11,985 nucleotides of DNA from DAOMFM01 sp035429825. GTDB lineage: Bacteria > Acidobacteriota > Blastocatellia > UBA7656 > JADIYM01. Positions within the stretch are counted from its first letter, which is position 1. The number at the start of each line of letters is the position of its first letter. The stretch is from positions 1 through 11,985 of the forward strand of contig JBGAKX010000137.1 in NCBI GenBank assembly GCA_044224215.1, written 5' to 3'. The translations under genes and the position numbers were made by a program. Under the pieces are notes generated by a model. It saw nothing but the letters and a program-made list of their open reading frames with translations, was not told the origin of the DNA and searched no databases. Below are positions 6,315 through 11,985 of this stretch, one piece after another.

Positions 6315-7808
6315 ATGCCCTTTCGGTGGTCTACGACTCGTCGCGCACTTCTTTCCGCACTCGTCATCCTGGCCGGATGCACGATCGTCATTGTCTCCGC
6401 GAACCCGGCAGTCGCCGTCACCAACTCGGGTTCGGTGAGCACAGCCGGCGCTGAAGCGACCACCAAGCCCAACATCGTCTACATCGTAGCGGACGATCTC
6501 GGTTGGAAGGACGTAGGCTACCACGGTGCAGACATTCGAACGCCGACGATCGATGCGCTTGCTGCGAAGGGTGTACGGCTCGAACAGTTCTACGCCCAGC
6601 CTATGTGCACGCCGACGCGTGCGAGTCTCATGACGGGACGCTACCCGTTTCGCTACGGTCTGCAGACGGCCGTCATTCTTTCGGGGCATACCTACGGTCT
6701 GGCGACCGATGAATGGCTGCTTCCACAGGCGCTCAAGGAGGCGGGCTACACGACCGCGATCATCGGAAAGTGGCACCTTGGACATGGCGACCGCAAGTAC
6801 TGGCCACGACAGCGCGGATTCGACTACCAGTACGGGCCACTGATCGGCGAGCTCGACTATTTCACGCACGAACAGCATGGGGTTCTGGACTGGTACCGGG
6901 ACAACAAGCCCGTCAGAGAGAAGGGCTACACGACGACGTTGCTCGGAAACGATGCCGTGAAACTCATCGATGGGCACGACGCATCCACGCCGCTCTACCT
7001 GTATCTGACGTTCAACGCGCCACATACGCCGTACCAGGCGCCCCCGGAGTATCTTGACCGCTACGGGAACATTGCCGACCCGAGCCGCAGAGCGTATGCG
7101 GCGTCGATCACGGCGATGGACGAACAGATTGCTCGCGTAGTCGATGCGCTCGAGCGCAAGCACATGCGCGACAACACGCTCATCGTGTTCCAGAGCGACA
7201 ATGGCGGCACGCGCAACGCATTGTTCGCCGGCGAGGGCGACATGTCGAAGATCAAGATCCCGTGCGACAACGGGCCGTATCGAGACGGCAAGGGGTCGCT
7301 CTACGAAGGCGGCACACGGGTGTGCGCGCTCGCCAACTGGCCGGGGCACATCGCGCCGGGGACGGTCGTCAACGGAATGCTCCACGTCGTGGACATGTAT
7401 CCGACGCTCGCGCATGTCGCCGGGGCGTCCACGGCCAAGTGCAAGCCGCTCGACGGACTGAACGTCTGGGGAACGATCAGCGAGGGCCAGCCGTCGCCTC
7501 GCACCGAGATCGTCTACAACGTCGAGCCGTTTCGCGCAGGGATTCGCGAGGGCGACTGGAAACTGATCTGGCGGACAGTGCTTCCATCGGCCGTCGAGCT
7601 CTACAACATCGCCGAAGACCCGTACGAGACAAAGAACCTCGCTGCTGAGAATCCCGACAAGGTCGCTGCGCTCGAGAAGCGGGCGAACGAACTCGCCGCC
7701 GTCATGGCCAAGCCACTTCTGCTCGTGACAGAGTTCAACGCATTGCGCGAACGACTCCACGTGCCGCCAGCCCTGCCAGGTGAGGATTTTGTGATCGAGG
7801 AACCCTGA
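6315..7808 (+). CDS. Arylsulfatase B-like sulfatase (Cys-type), probable lipoprotein
   Basis: This 497-aa sulfatase has the usual family length and all expected catalytic residues: metal-binding Asp60-Asp61 (IVADDLGW), formylglycine site Cys98 in CTPTR with Arg102, Lys152 and His154 (GKWH), His237 (NAPHTPY), Asp295-Asn296 (QSDNGG) and Lys327 (RDGKGSLYEGGTR). The pattern is closest to the arylsulfatase B / N-acetylgalactosamine-4-sulfatase group, which suggests a sulfated glycan substrate, though this cannot be settled here. The N-terminus has a clean lipobox LAGC (19-22), but a hydrophobic run continues to a possible signal peptidase I site at AVA|V (residue 34), so it is either lipid-anchored or secreted. 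It needs formylglycine at Cys98, presumably made by the anSME encoded 1.2 kb upstream on the same strand. It starts at the ATG right after the tandem repeat. It differs strongly from the other sulfatase here, so the two are not recent duplicates. Confidence 0.94.
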   Translation: MPFRWSTTRRALLSALVILAGCTIVIVSANPAVAVTNSGSVSTAGAEATTKPNIVYIVADDLGWKDVGYHGADIRTPTIDALAAKGVRLEQFYAQPMCTPTRASLMTGRYPFRYGLQTAVILSGHTYGLATDEWLLPQALKEAGYTTAIIGKWHLGHGDRKYWPRQRGFDYQYGPLIGELDYFTHEQHGVLDWYRDNKPVREKGYTTTLLGNDAVKLIDGHDASTPLYLYLTFNAPHTPYQAPPEYLDRYGNIADPSRRAYAASITAMDEQIARVVDALERKHMRDNTLIVFQSDNGGTRNALFAGEGDMSKIKIPCDNGPYRDGKGSLYEGGTRVCALANWPGHIAPGTVVNGMLHVVDMYPTLAHVAGASTAKCKPLDGLNVWGTISEGQPSPRTEIVYNVEPFRAGIREGDWKLIWRTVLPSAVELYNIAEDPYETKNLAAENPDKVAALEKRANELAAVMAKPLLLVTEFNALRERLHVPPALPGEDFVIEEP

Positions 7809-8023
7809 TTGCTGTTCGGTCGGTAATCGCATCATCGGTTGAGAAGAACGCACGGCTGTTCGTGCCGAACGAGGCATGGTTCGGCGTGTGGAAGGGATCG
7901 TGCACTTTTCGCCGCGGCGGGCGGATCGTTCAGCGGTATCCGAGTCGCGGTCCCCTCACGCCTGATCCATCTCGCAAAAGGAAGGTCTGGCACCGCCCAC
8001 GCTATGATTGACGCGATCTGGAG
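7809..8023. other. Intergenic region between sulfatase and methyltransferase genes
   Basis: These 215 bp hold no recognisable gene. A hairpin at 7861-7888 is listed separately, and a 10-bp palindrome CGCCGCGGCG follows a TTTT at about 7907-7919. A promoter for the methyltransferase/VanW unit is expected here, but none was identified. Confidence 0.4.
7861..7888 (+). terminator. Hairpin downstream of the second sulfatase
   Basis: GCCGAAC (7864-7870) pairs perfectly with GTTCGGC (7879-7885) around an 8-nt loop, and the stem extends by two G-T pairs and one C-G pair to 7861/7888. It lies about 50 bp past the sulfatase stop. No T-run follows directly, so termination activity is uncertain. Confidence 0.35.
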
Positions 8024-8722
8024 ATGATACCGGTTCGACAGAGTCCGCCCGTGCAGCCGCTGCACGAGTATTACGAGTCGCTTGCCGCAACGTACGACGA
8101 CGATCGGTTCGGCAATTCGTACGGCCGGTATGTCGACCGGCTCGAACGACGGCTTCTGCGCGACTGGCTGAGCGGCCGGTCGCCCGCGACGGCCGTCGAC
8201 CTGGGATGCGGCACCGGCAGGCTGCTTGATTTTGCGCTCACGGGTGTCGACGGCTCTGGGGCGATGCTCGACGTTGCATCGCGCAAGCGTCCTCGTCATC
8301 AATTGGTTCTAGCCGACATTCGATCAACTGGACTTGCGTCAGCGTCATTCGACTCGGCGTTCTGTTTTCACGTCCTGATGCATCTGGACGAACAGGCGAT
8401 CCGGTCCGTGATCGCCGAAGCGGCGCGAATCGTCCGGCGCGGAGGGCGGTTCATCGTCGACGTTCCGTCGAGCGCGCGGCGCGCGCTTGGTGCACCGCGA
8501 CCCAAAGGGTGGCACGCGGGCACTGCTGGATCGCTCGGCGACATCGAACGCTGGGCCGGTCCCGAGTGGTCCATCCGGCGCTGGCGGGGATTGATGGCGT
8601 TCCCAATACATCGCATTCCGTCGCGCTGGCGCGCGCCCCTGTGTACGCTGGACGAGCTGATATGTCGTACGCCGTGCGCGCGCTGGGCGTCCTATCTCGC
8701 CGTTGAACTGGAGCGCCGCTAG
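8024..8722 (+). CDS. Class I SAM-dependent methyltransferase
   Basis: This 232-aa cytoplasmic enzyme transfers a methyl group from S-adenosylmethionine to an unknown acceptor. It opens with HEYYESLAATYDDDR, typical of UbiE/type 11 methyltransferases. Motif I is VDLGCGTG (58-65), followed by GVDGSGAML (74-82), the acidic Asp98 of motif II, the HVLMHLDE segment (116-123) and RRGGRFIVDVPS (138-149). The last 80 residues, which usually define the acceptor, are rich in Trp and Arg and match nothing I know. It ends 3 nt before the VanW gene, so the two are almost certainly co-transcribed and probably act together. The start is uncertain: GGAG touches the ATG at 8024, which is too close for normal use, and an in-frame GTG at 8051 is an alternative. 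Confidence 0.85.
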   Translation: MIPVRQSPPVQPLHEYYESLAATYDDDRFGNSYGRYVDRLERRLLRDWLSGRSPATAVDLGCGTGRLLDFALTGVDGSGAMLDVASRKRPRHQLVLADIRSTGLASASFDSAFCFHVLMHLDEQAIRSVIAEAARIVRRGGRFIVDVPSSARRALGAPRPKGWHAGTAGSLGDIERWAGPEWSIRRWRGLMAFPIHRIPSRWRAPLCTLDELICRTPCARWASYLAVELERR

Positions 8723-8725
8723 CGC

Positions 8726-9466
8726 ATGGTCGCACTGCGTATTCGATCGGCGCTGCGCCGCCGAATTCCGTACGAGGCGCGCCAGCTGCTTGCCGAGGGG
8801 CGCCGCCGATGCCGCGACACCGTTCACGGCGCGAACTTCAGCACTGAGCGCGGCGGCGCCGATTGGCCGGTATTTGCCGAGATCGCCCAACGCATCTCCG
8901 CGGGTCCGTTCCACGCAAACAAGGTCGCCAACTTGAAGCGCGCCGTCGCGTCGATCGACGGCGGCGTCATCAGGCAGGGTGCCCACTGGTCGTTCTGGCA
9001 CCAGGTCGGCAGACCATCAGCCAGCAACGGCTACCTTGAAGGACGCACGATCGTCGACGGCCAGCTCGTGCGACAGGTTGGCGGAGGCCTGTGTCAGCTG
9101 AGCAGCCTGGTCTATCACCTTGCGCTCCTCGGCGGGCTCGCGATCGTCGAGCGGCATCCGCACAGCATCGACATCTACTACGAAGACGACCGCTACATGC
9201 CGCTCGGGTCGGACGCCACGGTGGTATGGGGGTTCAAGGACCTCCGGTTTGCGAATGCGCACACGTCGCCGATCGCGATCACCTTCGAGGTCGACGATTC
9301 GCGGCTCGCTGGCCGGTTACACAGCGTGGGGAACCTTGGTCCGCGTAAGGTTGGGTTCGTCCACGCACGCGTCGGGAACGACCGCGTTGCAGTCGAAACG
9401 GTTGTCGACGGCGTCACCCTCCACGTTGCCGAGTACGTGCAACGGCCCGGGATGACGACAATGTAA
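8726..9466 (+). CDS. VanW family protein
   Basis: This 246-aa protein matches the VanW family over most of its length, including the VanW of vanB-type enterococcal clusters: FSFWHQVG-like segment (W88-S-F-W91), GYLEG (102-106), GGGLCQLS (119-126), ERHPHS (142-147), GSDATV (161-166) and DLRF (172-175). Cys123 in the GGGLCQ motif is the most conserved feature. The biochemical role of VanW is not established; vancomycin resistance does not need it. There is no VanH, VanX, ligase or two-component gene nearby, so no resistance function should be inferred. No signal peptide is visible; the N-terminus is Arg-rich and the protein is probably cytoplasmic. It starts 3 nt after the methyltransferase stop, with GGAG (8710-8713) inside that gene, which suggests translational coupling. 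Confidence 0.88.
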   Translation: MVALRIRSALRRRIPYEARQLLAEGRRRCRDTVHGANFSTERGGADWPVFAEIAQRISAGPFHANKVANLKRAVASIDGGVIRQGAHWSFWHQVGRPSASNGYLEGRTIVDGQLVRQVGGGLCQLSSLVYHLALLGGLAIVERHPHSIDIYYEDDRYMPLGSDATVVWGFKDLRFANAHTSPIAITFEVDDSRLAGRLHSVGNLGPRKVGFVHARVGNDRVAVETVVDGVTLHVAEYVQRPGMTTM

Positions 9467-9485
9467 ACACCGGCAATCGGCGTCG

Positions 9486-9499
9486 GCTTCGCGCGAAGC
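9486..9499 (+). terminator. Palindrome GCTTCGCGCGAAGC after the VanW gene
   Basis: A perfect 14-bp palindrome 20 bp past the VanW stop, able to fold as a 5-bp stem with a GCGC loop. It is well placed for a terminator, but no T-run follows. Confidence 0.3.
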
Positions 9500-9640
9500 A
9501 GTCCCCCGCCCGCGCAGCCTCGGAATAGAACCGATTACGACACGGCAAGCTTCGCGCCCAGGGGCAAAGTCGTTTCGACGGCACGACTTCGGCGCGCTCC
9601 GCCGCGCGGGTCCGCGCTCGTGAAGTTTTTCTTTCACCTT

Positions 9641-9664
9641 TTGACAACTCTTATGTTATATAAC
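9641..9664 (+). promoter_or_regulatory. Candidate promoter: TTGACA plus AT-rich palindrome
   Basis: TTGACA (9641-9646) is a perfect -35 hexamer and is followed by the 10-bp palindrome GTTATATAAC (9655-9664), which contains -10-like TATATA and TATAAC. This is the most AT-rich spot in the window and sits just before the leader hairpins. The spacing is wrong for a standard promoter (10-12 bp rather than 16-18), so either TTGACA is not the -35 or the palindrome is an operator over the promoter. Confidence 0.4.
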
Positions 9665-9906
9665 TCCGAATCTCTCGCAGAGAGATGCATTGGAGTAGTG
9701 CATTCGGGCCGTCAGGCGTAAGCCTGCAAGGTCGAATGAAGCTTGCGTTTCGTGGAATACATCCGTAGAGTTGCGACTTATTTTGTACCGAGGCACAAGA
9801 CTGTCCGAACGAGCCTCTTTCGGCAGTATTGCGTTCGAGCGTGGCGGGATTGCTCTGATATCTCTCATCCAGGCGGCCCGGCTCCCACGGTTCGAGACTC
9901 AACCGT
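9663..9906 (+). ncRNA. Structured 5' leader of the Tes-like gene (candidate cis-regulatory RNA)
   Basis: Several stems follow one another. ACTCC (9663-9667) pairs with GGAGT (9692-9696) and encloses TCTCTC (9671-9676) pairing with GAGAGA (9680-9685). CATTCG (9701-9706) pairs with CGAATG (9733-9738) and encloses CAGGC-GTAA-GCCTG (9713-9726), a perfect stem with a GNRA-type loop. CGAACG (9806-9811) can pair with CGTTCG (9832-9837). ACGGTT (9887-9892) pairs with AACCGT (9901-9906), 7 nt before the ribosome site (AGGA, 9914-9917). If transcription starts at about 9671, the outermost ACTCC stem would not form. It matches no riboswitch family I can recall. Confidence 0.35.
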
Positions 9907-9929
9907 TGCGAAAAGGAAATCATTGAACT

Positions 9930-11936
9930 ATGCGTGCACCTAGCAAATATGTCGAAAAGGGCGTGACGACCCTGGCGGCTCGCGCCTTCGACACCATCCA
10001 GTTCTTCAACAAGTACAGGCCGAACCCGGGCTTTACGCCCAAGTGGTCGGACAAGCCGCTTCTGAAGTCCTGGGAGAAATCCAAGCCCACGCTTGGATGG
10101 CCGCGGACGACGGATTCGCTGTGTCCCAAGTGCGTCATTGAAGCGCGCGAGCGCATCCTCAACGGCGAGCAGGACTACCGCACGCTGATGAACGAGAAGG
10201 TCGGCGAGATCAAGGCGACCGTCCTCGAGCGGAACGGCGAAGTCTGGATGGTCAAGGAGTGCCCGACGCACGGCCGGACCGAAGACATGATGGCCGTCGA
10301 CGTGAAGTTCCTCGAACACATCGAGGCGATGTATCCCGGACGCGACATCGACGCCCACAACGACCGCGAACTGCACAACCACGGCTCCAGCTCGATCAAG
10401 CACGGCCGCGGGTCGGTGCTCACGGTCGATCTGACGAACCGCTGCAACATGATGTGCGACCCGTGCTTCATGGACGCCAACCAGGTCGGGTTCGTGCACG
10501 AGCTGACGTTCGACGAGGTCAAGGAGATTCTCGACAACGCAACCGAGATCAAGCCCAAGCGGCAGATGTCGGTTCAGTTCTCGGGCGGCGAGCCCACGCT
10601 TTCGCCGTTCTTTTTTGACGCCATCCGCTATGCGCGACGCAAGGGCTTCAACAGCGTTCAGGCGGCCACGAACGGCATCGAGTTCGCCAAGAGCAAGGAC
10701 TATTGCAAGCAGGCGTACGAGGCAGGTCTGCGATACGCGTACCTGCAGTTCGACGGCATCGGCAACGACGCGAACAGCCACCGCCAGGTCGGCAACCTGT
10801 TCGACGTCAAGCTGCGCGCGATCAACAACATGCACGAGGCCGGCATCGAGATCGTGCTGGTCGTCACGCTTGTCAACGGCATTACGAACGATCAGATCGG
10901 GCCGGTGATCGAGTTCGCGATGGACAATCCCAAGAAGATCTCTTTCATCTCGTTCCAGCCGGTGTCGTTCACCGGCCGTGACGAGGAGATCACGGACGAC
11001 CGTCGCATGCGCCAGCGCTACACGCTCGCGCACATGGCGCACGACGTGAAGCGCCAGATCGGCATCACCGAGCCCACGCGCGACTGGTTCCCGATCTCGG
11101 TGATGAGCACGTTTGCCGATTTTGCGGATCTCGTTCACGGACCGCAGGCCGAATGGGGCCAGATGAGCTGCGGCTGCCACCCGAACTGTGGCGTCGGCAC
11201 GGCGCTGATGATCAACAAGGAGACCAAGGAGATGGCTCCGGTTCCCGAGTTCATCAACGTTCCGCAGCTGCTCAAGGACATCACCAAGATCAACGACGCG
11301 GCGCGCGCCAAATGGCTGTCGAACACGATGGTCGGACTCGCGCTGCTCAAGAACTTCAATCCGTTCAAGGCGCCGTCGAGCCTCGGCATCCTCGACCTTC
11401 TCAAGAAGTTCGACAAGTCGCTCGGTGCGACGGGCCGCAGCTATGGCGTTGGCAAGGAGCGTCGCAAGGACCCGTGGAACTTCCTGTTCATCGCGGGAAT
11501 GTGGTTCCAGGACCTGTTCAACTATGACTTCCGCCGCACCGAGATGTGCATCATCCCGTACGGAACGCAGGAGGGCGAGATCTCGTTCTGCGCGTACAAC
11601 ACGGGCATTGGGTGGCGCCAGATCATCGAGAACATGCACCAGAACGCGACCGTCGCGAAGTGGTTCAAGGAGCACGGCCGGCACGAGGTGTTCGCGGCGA
11701 ACAAGGACGTTCCCCTCGACACGCTCGATCACGACCTGGTGATCAATCCCGTGGCCGCTGGTGCGACGCGCACCGTTGGCGAGGGCCCGCAGACCGCTGC
11801 CGAAGAGGCGCGGATGATGCGCAAGTTGTTCAACGAAATGGTCCTCAACAAGCAGGGCGCCAAGGAGCAGGAGAAGCTGGTCTCCATCGGCGGCCTCAAG
11901 AAGGCCAAGAACAACGGGTCTGCCGCGATCATGTAA
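9930..11936 (+). CDS. Radical SAM protein, COG1964 / tetraether lipid synthase (Tes)-like
   Basis: This 668-aa protein has the layout of COG1964 radical SAM enzymes, the group of the archaeal tetraether synthase Tes (MJ0619), which joins lipid chains by C-C bonds. An N-terminal metal-binding module has Cys65-x2-Cys68 (LCPKC) and ECPTHG (Cys111, His114). The radical SAM core follows with C172-x3-C176-x2-C179 (CNMMCDPC) and SGGEPT (218-223). Further Cys414, 416 and 420 (SCGCHPNC) and Cys540 and 554 (MCIIPYG...ISFCAYN), the latter a motif I associate with this family, probably bind extra Fe-S clusters. There is no signal peptide. The ribosome site AGGA is 12 nt before the ATG. Lys is almost always AAG, a bias unlike the neighbouring genes that suggests high expression. 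A role in membrane-spanning or ether lipid synthesis is an inference; another C-C or C-S bond-forming reaction is possible. Confidence 0.8.
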   Translation: MRAPSKYVEKGVTTLAARAFDTIQFFNKYRPNPGFTPKWSDKPLLKSWEKSKPTLGWPRTTDSLCPKCVIEARERILNGEQDYRTLMNEKVGEIKATVLERNGEVWMVKECPTHGRTEDMMAVDVKFLEHIEAMYPGRDIDAHNDRELHNHGSSSIKHGRGSVLTVDLTNRCNMMCDPCFMDANQVGFVHELTFDEVKEILDNATEIKPKRQMSVQFSGGEPTLSPFFFDAIRYARRKGFNSVQAATNGIEFAKSKDYCKQAYEAGLRYAYLQFDGIGNDANSHRQVGNLFDVKLRAINNMHEAGIEIVLVVTLVNGITNDQIGPVIEFAMDNPKKISFISFQPVSFTGRDEEITDDRRMRQRYTLAHMAHDVKRQIGITEPTRDWFPISVMSTFADFADLVHGPQAEWGQMSCGCHPNCGVGTALMINKETKEMAPVPEFINVPQLLKDITKINDAARAKWLSNTMVGLALLKNFNPFKAPSSLGILDLLKKFDKSLGATGRSYGVGKERRKDPWNFLFIAGMWFQDLFNYDFRRTEMCIIPYGTQEGEISFCAYNTGIGWRQIIENMHQNATVAKWFKEHGRHEVFAANKDVPLDTLDHDLVINPVAAGATRTVGEGPQTAAEEARMMRKLFNEMVLNKQGAKEQEKLVSIGGLKKAKNNGSAAIM

Positions 11937-11969
11937 CGGATCAGGCACTGCCGCAACATGCGAATCGGC

Positions 11970-11985
11970 CGCCGGGAAACCGGCG
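11970..11985 (+). terminator. Hairpin with GAAA loop after the Tes-like gene
   Basis: CGCCGG-GAAA-CCGGCG is a perfect 6-bp GC stem with a stable GNRA-type loop, 33 bp past the stop. It is probably an intrinsic terminator; a T-run would lie beyond the window, so this cannot be confirmed. Confidence 0.5.

Larger units (their letters stand above)
9467..9929 (+). promoter_or_regulatory. Intergenic and leader region before the Tes-like gene
   Basis: These 463 bp hold no gene I can support. The first half is GC-rich with terminator-like hairpins: 9486-9499, a 7-bp stem pairing 9567-9573 with 9583-9589, and GTGAA/TTCAC at 9620-9637. The base composition then changes sharply to an AT-rich island (about 9621-9664) and a less GC-rich leader with several nested stems up to the start codon; promoter and leader are listed separately. 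Confidence 0.55.

Noticed and set aside
6228..7877. A 549-aa minus-strand frame opposite the second sulfatase
   Set aside because: It covers a gene with complete catalytic motifs on the other strand and shows no domain features itself.
8726..9466. Vancomycin resistance locus
   Set aside because: Only a VanW-family protein is present; no ligase, dehydrogenase, dipeptidase or sensor-regulator genes are nearby.
9663..9906. Known riboswitch (c-di-GMP, glycine, cobalamin or SAM type) in the leader
   Set aside because: The conserved core sequences I remember for these classes are absent; it is kept only as an unassigned structured leader.
9651..11948. A 765-aa open frame on the minus strand opposite the Tes-like gene
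   Set aside because: It is a shadow of the strongly biased plus-strand codon use; the protein is rich in Arg, Val, Leu and Asp without any recognisable motif, whereas the plus frame has clear radical SAM motifs.
1..11985. CRISPR array, insertion sequence, integrase site, tRNA or rRNA
   Set aside because: No regularly spaced repeats, transposase or recombinase-like frames, or RNA gene signatures were seen on either strand.

Overview
The window is about 12 kb of GC-rich bacterial chromosome, probably from a metagenome or a poorly studied soil or sediment bacterium. No rRNA or tRNA is present to fix taxonomy. The gene mix (large exported sulfatases, a Ycf48/BNR-type lipoprotein, a DUF4136 protein and a COG1964/Tes-like radical SAM enzyme) would fit Acidobacteriota or Gemmatimonadota, but this is a guess.

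Layout. (1) 1-345, minus strand: N-terminal part of a lipoprotein with Ycf48/BNR-like repeats, cut by the window edge. (2) 638-3133, minus: a large (831 aa) secreted Cys-type arylsulfatase with a C-terminal beta-rich domain. (3) A 715-bp divergent intergenic region holding three clear inverted repeats. (4) 3849-5117, plus: an anaerobic sulfatase-maturating enzyme (anSME), a radical SAM/SPASM protein with all 11 expected cluster cysteines. (5) 5467-6018, minus: a DUF4136 exported protein, with an unassigned ORF just downstream. (6) 6315-7808, plus: a second Cys-type sulfatase, arylsulfatase B-like, probably lipid-anchored. (7) 8024-9466, plus: a two-gene unit, a class I SAM methyltransferase followed 3 nt later by a VanW-family protein. 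(8) 9467-9929: an intergenic region with an AT-rich promoter-like island and several nested hairpins, forming a leader for (9). (9) 9930-11936, plus: a 668-aa radical SAM protein of the COG1964/tetraether-lipid-synthase (Tes) type, followed by a hairpin at the window edge.

How the genes fit together. Genes 2, 4 and 6 make a coherent set. Both sulfatases carry the C-x-P-x-R signature whose cysteine must become formylglycine before export, and the anSME is the enzyme that can do this without oxygen. The likely role is release of sulfate from sulfated glycans or aryl/alkyl sulfate esters in the periplasm or at the cell surface. The VanW/methyltransferase pair points to cell-envelope work of unknown kind; nothing here suggests a vancomycin-resistance cassette. 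The last gene may act in membrane-spanning ether or tetraether lipid synthesis, which is an inference from family resemblance. Two oxygen-sensitive radical SAM enzymes within 8 kb suggest an anaerobic or facultative lifestyle.

No CRISPR array, transposase, integrase, rRNA or tRNA was seen. The strongest candidates for new biology are the structured leader in front of the Tes-like gene, that gene itself, and the dyad-rich region between the first sulfatase and the anSME.
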